DNA of 64,000 nt. It comes from Delphinapterus leucas (taxonomy: Eukaryota > Chordata > Mammalia > Artiodactyla > Monodontidae). This document shows positions 23,140-34,461 of the stretch, piece after piece. Positions within the stretch are counted from its first letter, which is position 1, and each line of letters opens with the position of its first letter. The stretch is from positions 13,993,739 to 14,057,738 of the forward strand of contig NW_022097993.1 of assembly GCF_002288925.2 (NCBI RefSeq), in the 5' to 3' direction. The notes below the pieces were generated by a model, which made no database searches, was not told where the DNA came from, and worked only from the letters and a program-made list of their open reading frames with translations. Both the position numbers and the translations under genes were made by a program.

Positions 23140-23760
23140 TAATTTGACTATCGTGCCAGACACTAGGAACTTATGGGAAAAACACAATCTCCTCCTTCAA
23201 GAAGTTTATAAGCTATTGTCAAAGCCTAATCTCAAATGAGAAACCCCATTCGTTAATTGTGGAGTCTGGAAGCACATGCTCACCTGTATCCCACCTGTGT
23301 GGTACAGAAGGGGAGATTTTCTGGAGAAAATCTAACTGGAGAAAAGCTAAAACTTTGCTTTAGAGAAGATAGAGAAGCTGAAACTAAAATGAAGAAAACT
23401 TGAAGGAAGAGTCAGGGCTACATAGGTGAGGAACAAAGATGCCAGTAGGGGAAAGAGAAAAAATGAGAAAAGAGTGAGTGTGGTACACTCAGAATATATA
23501 GTTGTATGTGTATGGGTGTCAGGGTATCAGACTAAAACTTTAGGGGAGAATTGGACATTGAATTATTGACATGTTATTCTAAAGTGGTTGTATTTATCCT
23601 GGAAATTTAAGTACAGCATTTTGAAGATCTTTTTCTTGGGGAGGGGGGAATGACACGATCATAGTTGTGGAGTTGTCAGGCAGATTAAGTTTAAAATAAA
23701 TGCCTTGCAATATCTAAAGGGACAGGTTATTTCGATATATGGCTCTGGGGCTGAGGTCTG
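23140..23760 (-). mobile_element. Scattered L2 LINE fragments
   Basis: Antisense L2 landmarks appear in two blocks: 'gtgccagacactaggaactt' and 'cctccttcaagaagtttata' (23150-23215), then 'tacagcattttgaagatc' and 'aatgacacgatcatagttgt' (23610-23670). Intervening sequence is diverged. The exact limits are uncertain. Confidence 0.4.
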
Positions 23761-25859
23761 GGGTAATGGCATATGTTTACTATTCATTAGAATACATGCT
23801 CTGTTGAAGCTAAAGATATCTATAAACGTGTACTGGAAAACATATTAGGATAAAAAAAGGAACGACAGCATAAACTCTAGGGAAAATCAATGTCATGGAC
23901 CATTGTCCCATAGCATAAAATGCAAAATTTATCCAAGAATTTACTCACAATTTTATGTAAATGTTAATTTTCTTTTTGATACTGCAAATAGAATGTAACC
24001 TCTCCTTCAAGATACTCCCTTTAAATTATTTTTCTAAAAATAACTTTTTCAGAAAAATGTCAAAATTATGCCTTTCTTTATAAAATCTTACATTTTCTCT
24101 TGCTGTAAATTTTCTTCATTATGTCACTGTATTTGGCTTCTGATTAGTACACAATTTCTATCTTTGTCAGACCTTACTGTTCTGATACAGGAAATTTTAT
24201 TTCCTGTTCTAATCATTAATTGAATTCAAATTCTCCAGTCTGTAGACAGTACAGTATACTCTCTACATTACCAAGACAGTACAGTATACTGTCTACATTA
24301 CCAAGACAGTAGTCAAAATCATAAAAAGGAAAAAAAAAAAAAAAAAGAAGGACACAGGAGTGACACAGAAGTCAGGGCTGCTTGAACTAAAGGGACTGGA
24401 GAACAATGTTGGTCCTTCATAAAGGTTGACCAAGGGAAATAATGATTGAGACACCATGGATAAGGATACTGGGAGGTCATTAATGAAAGTGCCTTCAGCG
24501 GAGTCTTAATGGACAAGGACAGACTGTGGTGGATTGAGAAGTGAACTGTATAAGGCAGTGAAGATATTTAATATAGACCAATCTCATAACAAACTTACTT
24601 GTGTGTGAAAAGGTGAAGAGAGATGGCAGAGTGGGGAGGATTTTAAGGAGTAATTGTTCAAAATTTTGTTTGCTATGTTTGAATTTAGTGGATTTTGTTT
24701 CTTTGCTCATTTACTTGTTCCAACATTTTTTAATATGGGAAGATACTTGAATATGTTAGTGGTGTCCAGTTGTTGTGGGTGGCTCAGAGAGAGTTTATTG
24801 ATATTTCAAGATGTTTGAGTTTCTTTTTGGTAATTTCCAGTTCCATAAACTGTTTTTGGATGTCCAAGATTTATAGAATAAGTGCATCTTTAGACAATAG
24901 TTTATTTTTTGTTCTGTCCATTTTACACTATTGCTAGGCTGATGTTGCCCTTTAATGTATCCACAATCCTGAAGTTTTCAAACATACATCATTAATATTA
25001 ATTAAAATTCCACCAAAGTAATTACAGTTCCATGAAAAATAATTGCTGAAATTCCTTTGGAGAGGGGTTGCTCAGACATATTATACAATAATATATACCA
25101 GTTTTGAAATGCATGCATAATATATGGGTATGAACAAAGTTTGCTTAAATGCTAATATACATCTGCATGTACAATATACTTCTGAATCAACATATAAAAC
25201 ATCCAATTTAGCAGGTTTGCAAAACATTTACAAACTGAGAAAAAAAAGATGACTAGTAAATTTGAATGTTCTTTTTAATATTATTAGAGTATGATGATTT
25301 TAGAAATATGACTTCTGACAAAAAACTGTAGCAATTGAACATTATGCATAGTAATTTGTTTCATTATAAGACATTGTCCTGTTTTATTGCACATGTTAAA
25401 GTCTAGCAAATTAAAATGATCTTGCTTCTTTGAAAAAGATCTACTGATTAGTACTCATGTTCAGATTCCAAGTGCTCATCATTATTGCATTACTTGATGA
25501 ACACAGATTTGAAATGCAAACTGATAGTTTGTTTGAAATGATGAAATGAGGAAGGTACTTGTATTCATATTTACTAATATGGTTTTGCATATTATGCAAT
25601 AAACTACATAGCAAATTCTGTTACTTTGCATTTTGTCAAGAGTATTTTTGAAGTTTTTTTGTGGCTACTAATAATATTCTAGAAAAGAGCTCATTTTGGG
25701 AATTTTGGTAAATCTGCCTATCTTTATAGTGAGAATCAGCTATAATTAAACTTGAAAATTGCCATGCCCCTTCCAATTATGGTTGCAAACAATGCAGTAT
25801 TCATGCATAGTCAATAAACATTGACAGAGACTTGGGAATAATCAGAAGAAATAGCATAT
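23761..25859. other. Unique AT-rich DNA with a small tandem repeat
   Basis: No gene seen. It contains a 30 bp tandem repeat (24245-24312) and a poly-A run at about 24330-24346. Frames 24319-24516 and 24495-24710 (minus) show no recognisable motif. Confidence 0.5.
24245..24312. repeat. 30 bp minisatellite, 2.3 copies, with palindromic core
   Basis: Units at 24245-24274 and 24275-24304 are identical except one base (C versus G), followed by 8 bases of a third copy at 24305-24312. The second unit contains the 12 bp perfect palindrome 'acagtatactgt'. Confidence 0.9.
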
Positions 25860-26125
25860 GCTTCCTACTTTAGGAGAATTTGTTCTATTAGAAGAGAAAG
25901 ATCTGGAAACAAGTAATTACTACTGTACTGTGCCATGAACAAAGTGCTGTGAAAGTCCAAAGAAGGGAAATGTTCTGCCTGAGTCAGAAGCTGGGAGGAG
26001 CTAGTGAGACAGGATTTATAAGGAAAAATATTTTAATTGGGTTATAAAGACGAATAGGAATTTTCCTAAAGTGAAGAAAGGGGAGAACATTACATATATA
26101 GAGGTGAACACTGATTCTTATCCAA
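25860..26125 (-). mobile_element. L2 LINE fragment
   Basis: Antisense L2 order is visible on plus: 'tctattagaagagaaagatc', 'acaagtaattactactgtac', 'caaagtgctgtgaaagtcc', 'gggttataaagacgaatagg', 'agtgaagaaaggggagaac'. It is heavily diverged. Confidence 0.5.
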
Positions 26126-26251
26126 ATCAAAAGAATAGAAATCAACTTTTGGGAAGACCTAATAGGCATTTTATTTTATCCCATTTTTCAAAGTGATATA
26201 AACAAATCTGGATGGAGATGTTTCATGTACACAATTACTTTCTTTTTCTAA

Positions 26252-26328
26252 AAGAAAGAAAAAGGAAGCAAAGACAGAAGGGGGTTAGGGAGGGAAGGAG
26301 GAAGAAAGGAAGAAAGAAAAGAAAGAAA
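26252..26328. repeat. GA-rich (GAAA/GGAA) low-complexity tract
   Basis: A purine-only or nearly purine-only tract of AAAG, GGAA and GAAA units on the plus strand, interrupted by a few other bases. Confidence 0.85.
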
Positions 26329-26496
26329 TCATGTACTTGGTTGTTTCTATGAATTGAGAATTATTGTTGGGGCTTTATAAACACTGTCTGAATTGACATT
26401 CCCACACTGGTAGATATTATCAGCACCTCGGTGGTGTAAGTCAATGCAAGATGGTAAAACCAGCCTCTCTGATTTTGAAGCCAATGCTCTCAATTA

Positions 26497-26500
<4 letters not shown>

Positions 26501-26544
<44 letters not shown>
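26501..26544 (+). repeat. (GT)22 microsatellite
   Basis: An uninterrupted run of 22 GT units. Its length and purity make it likely to be length-variable between individuals. The Val/Cys-rich translation at 26451-26666 is an artefact of this repeat. Confidence 0.98.
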
Positions 26545-26545
<1 letters not shown>

Positions 26546-28909
26546 GTTGTATATGCTGGTATATATGTTATCAATTAATCACCAAATTCTAATTAATAAA
26601 GATGGCTTAATAAAGATTAATAAAATTGGAGACATAGGTGGAATGATGCAATATGAAATGACCTAGTTACTATGATTTAAAGGACATAGAAAACATCTCC
26701 ACAGCCATAAGGTATGTTATGGCATCAACAGTCTGCCATGGTAACCAAAGTTTCAAAATTTATATCCCTTATAAAATATAATTTTTTTGTAAACTTATGT
26801 TAAAAGTTATGTTCCAGATTTTGAGACATGTAATATATCGCTTTCTTTAACTATTTAGTAAGAGTGCTTTTTATCAACTTAATAAGAAAAGTGGAACAGT
26901 TAGATACCAGGTCAGATTTATCAAAGATGCCACCCTGTTAGGGAAAAGATTATAAAGTACAAAGGTGGTTACATTTTTCTGCAGATATTCATCAACTAGG
27001 ATAGCAACAAATTATTGTTTACAAATCTAGGAACCATAAATTCAAATTTAACTAAAATATTTATAAGAAATGCATCACAGGAGTAGTTGTTTTGTTTTCA
27101 AAGTTAAGTCTGAAAAGTTGTGACATTACCACTAAAAGCTAGCTTAAATGAATGTTCAGTATTGTAATATAAAATTATATTTTCAACAGATCTGTCATCT
27201 GAAACATAAAATTATGGATCAAAGTAACACAGTTCCAAATTATTTTAAAAATAAATTACATAACCTACCTTAAAGCATGGCTCTATAGCACTAAAATCAA
27301 TCTGTGTTTTTTAAGTGAATCAGTGCTTATAAAATGAACATTGCGTGCATAACATCTATAATTATTCTATATTCATTTACCAACTATCTTGTTTTAAATC
27401 AATAGTAAAATAATCAAATTTTAATTTTCCTCCAAAATGAAAACTTCTTTCATAAACATCAGAAGTATTTTCTTTTGCAACATATACAGAAGAGTGTAAG
27501 AAATACCATACACAGTTAGACTAATTATCCAGCTAGTCTGGGATTCTGCATATGACCTCCATGATATCCATATCATATCCTTTTTTATTACAATCTCAAT
27601 TATTAGTGGTATTTTATCAAGTACATTATTATCTTAGCAACATGTTCCCATTATTTTATGTAATCACATATAGTTATAGTTATCAATATAAATATATATA
27701 CATAGATATAAAATATGTGAATACAGATATATAGCATTGAGAACTATCTAATTTATCATCCATTGTTAGTTGCATAATAAATTATATATCAAATGTGAAA
27801 ACACATTTGATAATGAAGAGTCTCTATTAATAGTTATGCCAGTTAAATTTACGAAGTTTGAAAGGGATGGTCTTATAACTCCCAGTGGTTCTTAATTAAA
27901 TGGGAAACACGATATGATGTATTATTAGGCTACCACTTTTTTATATTAGTGATAAATCTTAAGTAGATTCACTGGCTTAATCATGTAGAAATAGCAAGAT
28001 TTGAAGTACATATTATGAAATTTAATAGTGTAAAATGTATCATCCCTCGTTTAAAGATGCGGAAAAAGGATGGTATATGTTGCAAAACTTAAAAAGAGGT
28101 AGAATAGTATCAAATTGTTCATAGATATATTTTTAAATAGGTCACTTTACAATATCTGTTATGTGTACTTTCAGATACTATGAATCCAAGAATCGTGTGT
28201 GTGTGTTTGCACATGTGAGCATGCACTTGGGCTAGAGTTTATGGTAAAGAGAATTTTAGGTAAACTTTTACTTAAAGTTGGAGTGACTCCAGCTTATACA
28301 CTCTTGTGGTTTTCTAGAAGCAGGGAGCTGCATGCCATACAACCAGCAAAAGACAGAGCAACAAGTAAGGCTTTATGAAAGTTGAGGGGATTCCAGGGGA
28401 ACAGACAGAAAGGTAACTCTGAAATCCACTAATCTTGTCATATAAAGTTACTTTAGACACATATTGGAAGGCAAAATCATTGACTCTATTTCCCTTTTAA
28501 TTAAGGTTAATAATTCTAATCATAATAGATGTATTATCTTAATAGAAGAAATGTTTAAAATATGGATTATGCAACTGTGATCATATTATCCAGAAGCCCT
28601 TGGAATGCATTAAGAAGTCTTTCAGAAGTAAGAAGAAACTTTCATAATTTTTACTAATAGCCATTATTTTTTATTCCTTGAACTCTCCACATTGGTTTTC
28701 CCTTGGATCTTGAAAAATCAATTAAAAATGAGACCAGAATTTCAAATGATGTTGTTTAATGTGGAAGGGCATGGGGAAATTTACATGGCATGCTGTTATT
28801 TATAACATTAAAAACAAAAATAAATTATGTTACATAATCTTCCTTGCCTTCTATTATTATGGAAATGTGGCCCTGCTTCTACAAAAGACAAACCTTCACA
28901 CTTGTGTCC
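26545..28909. other. Unique AT-rich intergenic DNA, no gene
   Basis: No gene or confident interspersed repeat. A TA/ATA-rich simple stretch lies at about 27660-27735 and a short GT run at about 28194-28208. Confidence 0.5.
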
Positions 28910-30027
28910 TGGAATCCACTTGATGTTGCATCCAAAGACATGATTTCCTACAGTTACCCCCTCCTTCAACTGCAATGTTAATTCCTTTCCTCGGGCTCAT
29001 TTCCATCAGCATTCAAATGTACTTTACAAGAACAATCTTGAAAAGATTGCATCCATTACATGTACTCTTGAATCTATCCAACCCATCTTCTGATTCTACT
29101 ACTCTGCTAAAAGTACTTCTGTTAGGTCACCAGCTGCAATCTTGCACAATATTGTGCTTGGCTATGTACTTTTCTTAACTGCCTTTCTCTCACATTCTCA
29201 TTTGCTATTTTCTCCTCTTCTAACAAACCTCGGTGATGTTGGAGTGCCTGGGAGCAGACCTAAATTTTCTAACATATCTCTTCCCTGTTTTTAGGTGATT
29301 TCATCCACTCCAACAACTTTAAATAATATCTATTTGCTAATGAATGTTAATTTTCAATTCCAATCTTGATCTCTCTTCTTATCTTGAATTTCTTATATCC
29401 AATATCCAACTTGAAAAAAAAACACTCTGAATATCAAAAATAATATTAAGCATAATAGATTCAAATTAGAACTCTTTCCTCCTCCCCAAACCTGCTCTTC
29501 TCTTTTTCTTCCTCTCAAGTGGTCTAAGTCAGACTGAAGCCGAAGACTATGAATCATTATTGATTCAACCTTTTCCCTCCTTAACATCTACTTGAAATTC
29601 ACATCCAACCCAACAATGAGGACAGTTACATGTTCTAAATTTTACCACTTTTTGTCTTTGGATTTTTCTGGCAACCTCAACTCTCACTTGTTCTGCTATA
29701 ACAATACCTTAACTCTTATTCCTGATTCTAAGTTTTCCTCTCTATCAACCTAGCAGGCAAAATGTGCTTTTACAATTATAAATCAGATCACATGAGCCCT
29801 CTGTTTGAAAAGAAATAAACAGAAATACAAAACAGAAATAGACTCACAGACATAGAAAAGAGACTTATGGTTACCAAAAGGGAGGGAGGGATAAATTAGG
29901 TGTTTGAGATTAAAATATACACATAACTATATATAAAATAGATAAATAACAAGGACCTCCTGTACGGCACAGGGAACCATACTCACAATCTTGTAATAAC
30001 CCCTAATGGAAAAGGACCTAAAAATAA

Positions 30028-30070
<43 letters not shown>

Positions 30071-30800
30071 GTATATATAACTGAATCACTTTTATAAAAT
30101 ATCACTTATATAAAATATGTATAATTGAACTCTATGTTTAACTGTATGATATATATACATATAAACTGAATCACTTATATAAAAATATCTATTTATAATA
30201 TATATATAATATATATGTATAACTGAATCACTTTGCTGTGTGCCTGAAACTAACACAATGTAAATCAACTATATTTCAATAAAAATTAAAACAACAAATA
30301 AACACATCAAATCAAAATGATTTCCCACAACCTTCATGACTATAAATGTCTATGTGCAACCCATCTCTCCAGACTCTCCTCTCTGTCCTTCCTTGGTCAA
30401 TGCTCTACGATTCCTGCTCCCTCCTGTATTTGCTGTGGCCATTTAGGAAATCTTTTCCCCAGGTTCATGCCATGATTAGTTCTTTCTCCTCACCTATGTC
30501 TCATCTCATAGGAGACCTGCAGGGTCTTCTTATCCACATTCTCTAAGAGCCTTTTCATATCTTCCTACTTTGATCACTCTCTGGCACACACTTGTGACTT
30601 ATTTCTTCCTTCCTACCCACACTAACATGGTTTACTTACTTGGCCTTGTATATATTAATATACTATCTGTATTCTCCCTCCTCTCACCAAAGTTTGTCTC
30701 ATGAGAGTAAGAACTTGGTAGTCTTGCTCTTGTACTGTCCTTTGTTCTAAAACAGCATGTCACATGCAGCAAATGCTCTGAAGGTGTTATCAAGGAAATA
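28910..30800 (+). mobile_element. Long L2 LINE 3' copy, interrupted by an L1 3' end
   Basis: About 1.4 kb of L2 on plus, split by an L1 at 29822-30295. Before the split: 'tcaactctcacttgttctgc', 'aaatcagatcacatgagccc'. After it: 'aaatgatttcccacaacctt', 'ctctgtccttccttggtcaa', 'aggaaatcttttccccaggt', 'atgagagtaagaacttggta', 'agcaaatgctctgaagg'. These follow the L2 3' order to near the end of the family. Frames such as 28975-29178 and 30346-30546 are L2 remnants and are not functional. Confidence 0.65.
29822..30295 (+). mobile_element. L1 3' UTR insertion with expanded AT tract
   Basis: 5'-truncated plus-strand L1: 'gactcacagacatagaaaag', 'ggacctcctgtacggcacag', then an AT-rich expansion at about 30010-30215, then 'tcactttgctgtgtgcctg' and the tail. 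The flanks carry 'aaataaaca' at 29813-29821 and 30296-30304 (9 bp target-site duplication). It sits inside the L2 copy. The AT region repeats the module 'aactgaatcact' at 30079, 30164 and 30221. Confidence 0.8.
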
Positions 30801-31069
30801 GATAAATTATAAACTCAACTTGCTTAAATTCATAAAAGCCTAGTAAACACTGAAACAATATATAAATAATTTTCAAAATTGTTATTTTATTAGGGATATC
30901 ATGAGTTCGTGCCATTTTGTTTTTTACAACTCTTGAAATTTTACACAATAAAATTATGTTCATAAAATTTAATAAAAATAAATATTAAAAGTTAATGCTA
31001 CAGGATATTTTTAATAAAAGAGTTAAATGATAAAGACATTTTCCAGGTCTGATATATGGTATAACATGA

Positions 31070-31640
31070 ATAAACCATTCTGGAGGACAGTTTGGCAGTT
31101 TTTTAAATAGCCAGCCATACACATACCATACTAATCAGCGATCCCACTCCTACTTATTTACCTGAGAGAAATAAAATTGTGTGCCCACACAAAAAATGTA
31201 CACGAATGATCACAGAAATTTTATTTGTAGTAATTAAAAACTGAAACTGACTAAATTTCCATTATCAATTGAATGGATGAACAAAATTTTGCATATCCAT
31301 AAATGGAATCTTACTCAACAATAAAAGCAATGAATCACAATACCAATGAGTATTAAAATCTAGCCAAATATATATATATATTATATAATATATATATAAT
31401 ATTTAGTTCCACTTATATAAATGTCTAAAAAATAAAAACTAATTGGCGATGACAGAAAGTCAATCAGTGCTTGCATAGGGGCAGAATGAGAAATGATGAG
31501 GAAGGCTTTGAGTGTTATAGAAATGTATCCTGATTGTGATTTTTGTTCCATGAGTATATACACGTCAAAACTCATCTAATTGTACAATTTAAATCTGTAC
31601 AGCTTATTTTACACAACATAGTCTATAAAAATGCAAAAAT
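31070..31640 (+). mobile_element. Old L1M 3' end
   Basis: Plus-strand order of the ORF2 end and 3' UTR of an old L1: 'ccattctggaggacagtttg', 'gcgatcccactcctacttat', 'gaatggatgaacaaaatttt', 'gaatcttactcaacaataaa', 'gacagaaagtcaatcagtgc', 'gtcaaaactcatctaattgt'. An AT microsatellite (31367-31400) lies inside. No coding frame survives. Confidence 0.75.
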
Positions 31641-32379
31641 GATTAAAACCTACTGTGAAAATTATTTACCTCCTTGATCTTTCATTATGAAGCTCTTGAG
31701 CTGAAAGTAAACTTCAACAGAAACCTCTACATTATTAGTGCTAATGCATGTACCAAAAAGCATGGTGGTAAGTATTTATGATCCAATACACTTTTTGTGT
31801 GTGTTAGGTATATATTCCCATGTTCATATGATGATTGTTCTATTCCAATAATTTTTTTCTCTGTCAGATGCATCAGACCTTCATGCAGTAATAGTAACTT
31901 ATTTGTCAGTCAGTAGAAAACTATATTTTCTATTTAAAGTGTAGTTTTCCTGCCCTCTGAGCACTTTGCATTAATTTATTTTTGATAGCTTGATTCCAGC
32001 TGCCATCATCAATTCCAAAGAGAAATTATTTAGATATGAGAGCTCCAGCTATATAATTATTTAAAAAGTTATAACAATTTTAAAAATCTGATATATCGGG
32101 ATAAACAAAAGACATATTCAGTATTTTCTCAACACATCACTGTTTTTTATTAAAGTATTTGCTTAGTACATGTTGCTCTAATATAATTCTAAATATATGC
32201 TCCTTTTTTGATTAAATTTGTTTTAATATTTTTCAATACCACATGATAGGCAAAAACATTGAAGTAGAATCCTTACTGTAAAAGAATAGTTGAAATAGAA
32301 GAAATAACAAAAAATTTAAAAAGATAACACTCATTTGTAAGCTGCTTTACGAGATCATATTTATCTATTCATCAGATAG
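31641..32379. other. Unique AT-rich DNA, no gene
   Basis: Nothing recognisable. Confidence 0.45.
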
Positions 32380-32510
32380 TGTTCAGGATTTCTCTTTGCT
32401 GAACACTATGCAAGGCAATAGGAATAGAAAGATGAAATCACAGAACCTCTGTTTTTTTTGCTGACAAAAGAGCTCATATAAAGTTACTTATAATAATAAA
32501 TGTGAACAAA
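32380..32510 (-). mobile_element. Possible L2 fragment
   Basis: Weak antisense L2 similarity: 'ctgaacactatgcaaggcaa', 'taggaatagaaagatgaaat', 'acaaaagagctcatataaag'. Low confidence because of divergence. Confidence 0.35.
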
Positions 32511-32522
32511 ATCTATGGGAAA

Positions 32523-32705
32523 ATAGCTGAGCATAATAGTTAAAAATGCAGGGTTTTTTGGGTAAGAAAAATCTGAATTTCCATCCCTGCCTTAATACTT
32601 TGGGTAAGTTACTTAACACGTCAAGGATCAGTTCCCTACCTTAAAAATGTGACTAGTAATACCTTCTTCACAGCTAAGGACTAGTGATGAAATGTTCTCC
32701 AGCTG
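32523..32705 (+). repeat. MIR SINE
   Basis: MIR core on plus: 'gcataatagttaaaaatgca', 'aatttccatccctgccttaa', 'tactttgggtaagttactta', 'aatgtgactagtaatacctt'. The 'gggtaagttacttaa' block is the conserved MIR core. Confidence 0.75.
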
Positions 32706-33518
32706 CTACCAAGTTCTTGGCATGCTGGAAAAGATCAATACATTTTATCCCTTTTTGCCTCTAAGCTGTCAGAGAGGATAATTTTTTTAATATCTTGTCC
32801 ACAGTACTTAAAACAGCCCTGTCAAATGTGCTCCAGGAGTACCTGTGTCATAAATTATAGAACTTGTTTGTCTGTTCATTTGTATGTTTGCTTGTTTTTA
32901 ACTGTAGCTGTTTCCTTGTTTTTGTCTTTGCTATTTGTCTTGGGTTTTGTTTGTTTTCATTTGTTTTCTTCCCACCCTCTTTTTTGTTTTTCTTTTCTTT
33001 TTTCCCCCTATTTTGTTGAGCTGTGTGGCTTGTGGGGTCTTCGTTCCCAGGCCAGGGGTCAGGCCTGAGCTTCTGGGGTGAGAGCACTGAGTCCAGGACA
33101 CTGGGATGTCAGAGAAATCCCAGCACCAGGGAATATTAATCAGTGAGAACTCTCCCAGAGGTCTCCATCTTAAGTCCAAGACCTAGTTCCACCCAACAGC
33201 CTGCAGGCTCAAGTGCTGAATGTCCCATGCCAAATAACAAGCAAAACAGGAACACAAACCCACCCATCAGCAGACAGGCTGCCTAAAGTTGTACTAAGCC
33301 TACAGACACTCCAAAACACACACCCTGATGTGACCCACCCATCAGAGGGAAAAGATCCAGCTTCACCTACCAGAATGCAGGCACCAGTCTCTCCCACCAG
33401 GAAGCTTACACAAGCCAGTGGACGAAATTCATCTACTGTGAGCAGGCACCAGAAGCAAGAGGAAATACAACCCTGCAGCCTTCTGAAAAGAGACCTCAAA
33501 CACAGTGAGTTAGACAAA

Positions 33519-34436
33519 ATGAGAAGTCAGAGAAATATGTTGCAGATGAAGGACCAAGGTAAAAACCGACAAGACCAAATATATAGAAAGGAAATAGGCA
33601 ATCCACCTGAAAAAGAATTCAGAGTAATGATAGTAAAGATGACTCAAAATCTTGGGAATAGAATGGAGAAAATACAAGAAACATTTAATGAGGACCTAGA
33701 AGAACTAAAGAACATATAAACAGTGATGAACAATACAATAACTGAAATTAAAAATACACTAGAAGGAATCAATAACAGAATAACTGAGGCAGAAAAATGA
33801 TAAGTGAGCTGGAAAATAGAATGGTGGAAGTAAATGCTGCAGAGCAGAATAAAGAAAATAACTGAAAAGAATTGAGGACAGTCTCAGAGACCTTAACAGC
33901 AAACACACCAACATTTGAATTATAGAGGTCCCAGAATAACAAGAGAAAGAGAAAGGGCCTGACAAAATATTTGAAGATATTATAGTTGAAAACTTCCCTA
34001 GCATAGGAAAGGAAATAGTCAATCAAGTCCAGGAAGCACAGAGAGTCCCATACAGGATAAACCTGAAAGGAAACATGCCAAGACACAATTTAATCACACT
34101 ATCAAAAGTTAAATACAAAGAAAAACTATTAAAAAAAAAAAGGGAAAAGCAACAAATAGCATAAAAGGGAATCCCCATAAGGTTATCAGCTGAACTTTCA
34201 GCAGAAACTCTGCAAGACAGAAGGGGGTGGCAGGATACATTTAGAGTAATGAAAGGGAAAAATATAAGCCAAGATTATTCTACCCAGCAAGGCTCTCATT
34301 CAGATTTAATGGAGAAATCAAAAGCTTTAGAGAAAAGCAAAAGCTAAGAAAATTCAGCACCACCAAACCAGCTTTACAAAAAATTCTAAAGGAATTTCTC
34401 TAAGAAGGAAACACAAGATAAGGAAAAGACCTACAA
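33519..34436 (+). pseudogene. L1 ORF1 pseudogene
   Basis: Starts at ATG 33519 (MRSQRNMLQMKDQ), with the conserved early region EKEFRVMIVKMTQNLGNRME. The first in-frame stop is at 33717-33719, after about 66 codons. The rest of ORF1 is readable downstream in shifting frames (RNA-recognition and C-terminal region near 33900-34260, with DNA landmarks 'ttatagaggtcccagaataa' and 'actttcagcagaaactctgc'). The 3' limit is approximate; it lies just before ORF2. No functional ORF1p can be made. Confidence 0.8.
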
Positions 34437-34461
34437 AAACAAACCCAAAACAATTAAGAAA

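Noticed and set aside
24245..24312. CRISPR-like direct repeats
   Set aside because: Only 2.3 back-to-back units without spacers, in a mammalian genome; it is a minisatellite.
26451..26666. Val/Cys-rich frame (71 codons)
   Set aside because: It is a translation of the (GT)22 microsatellite.
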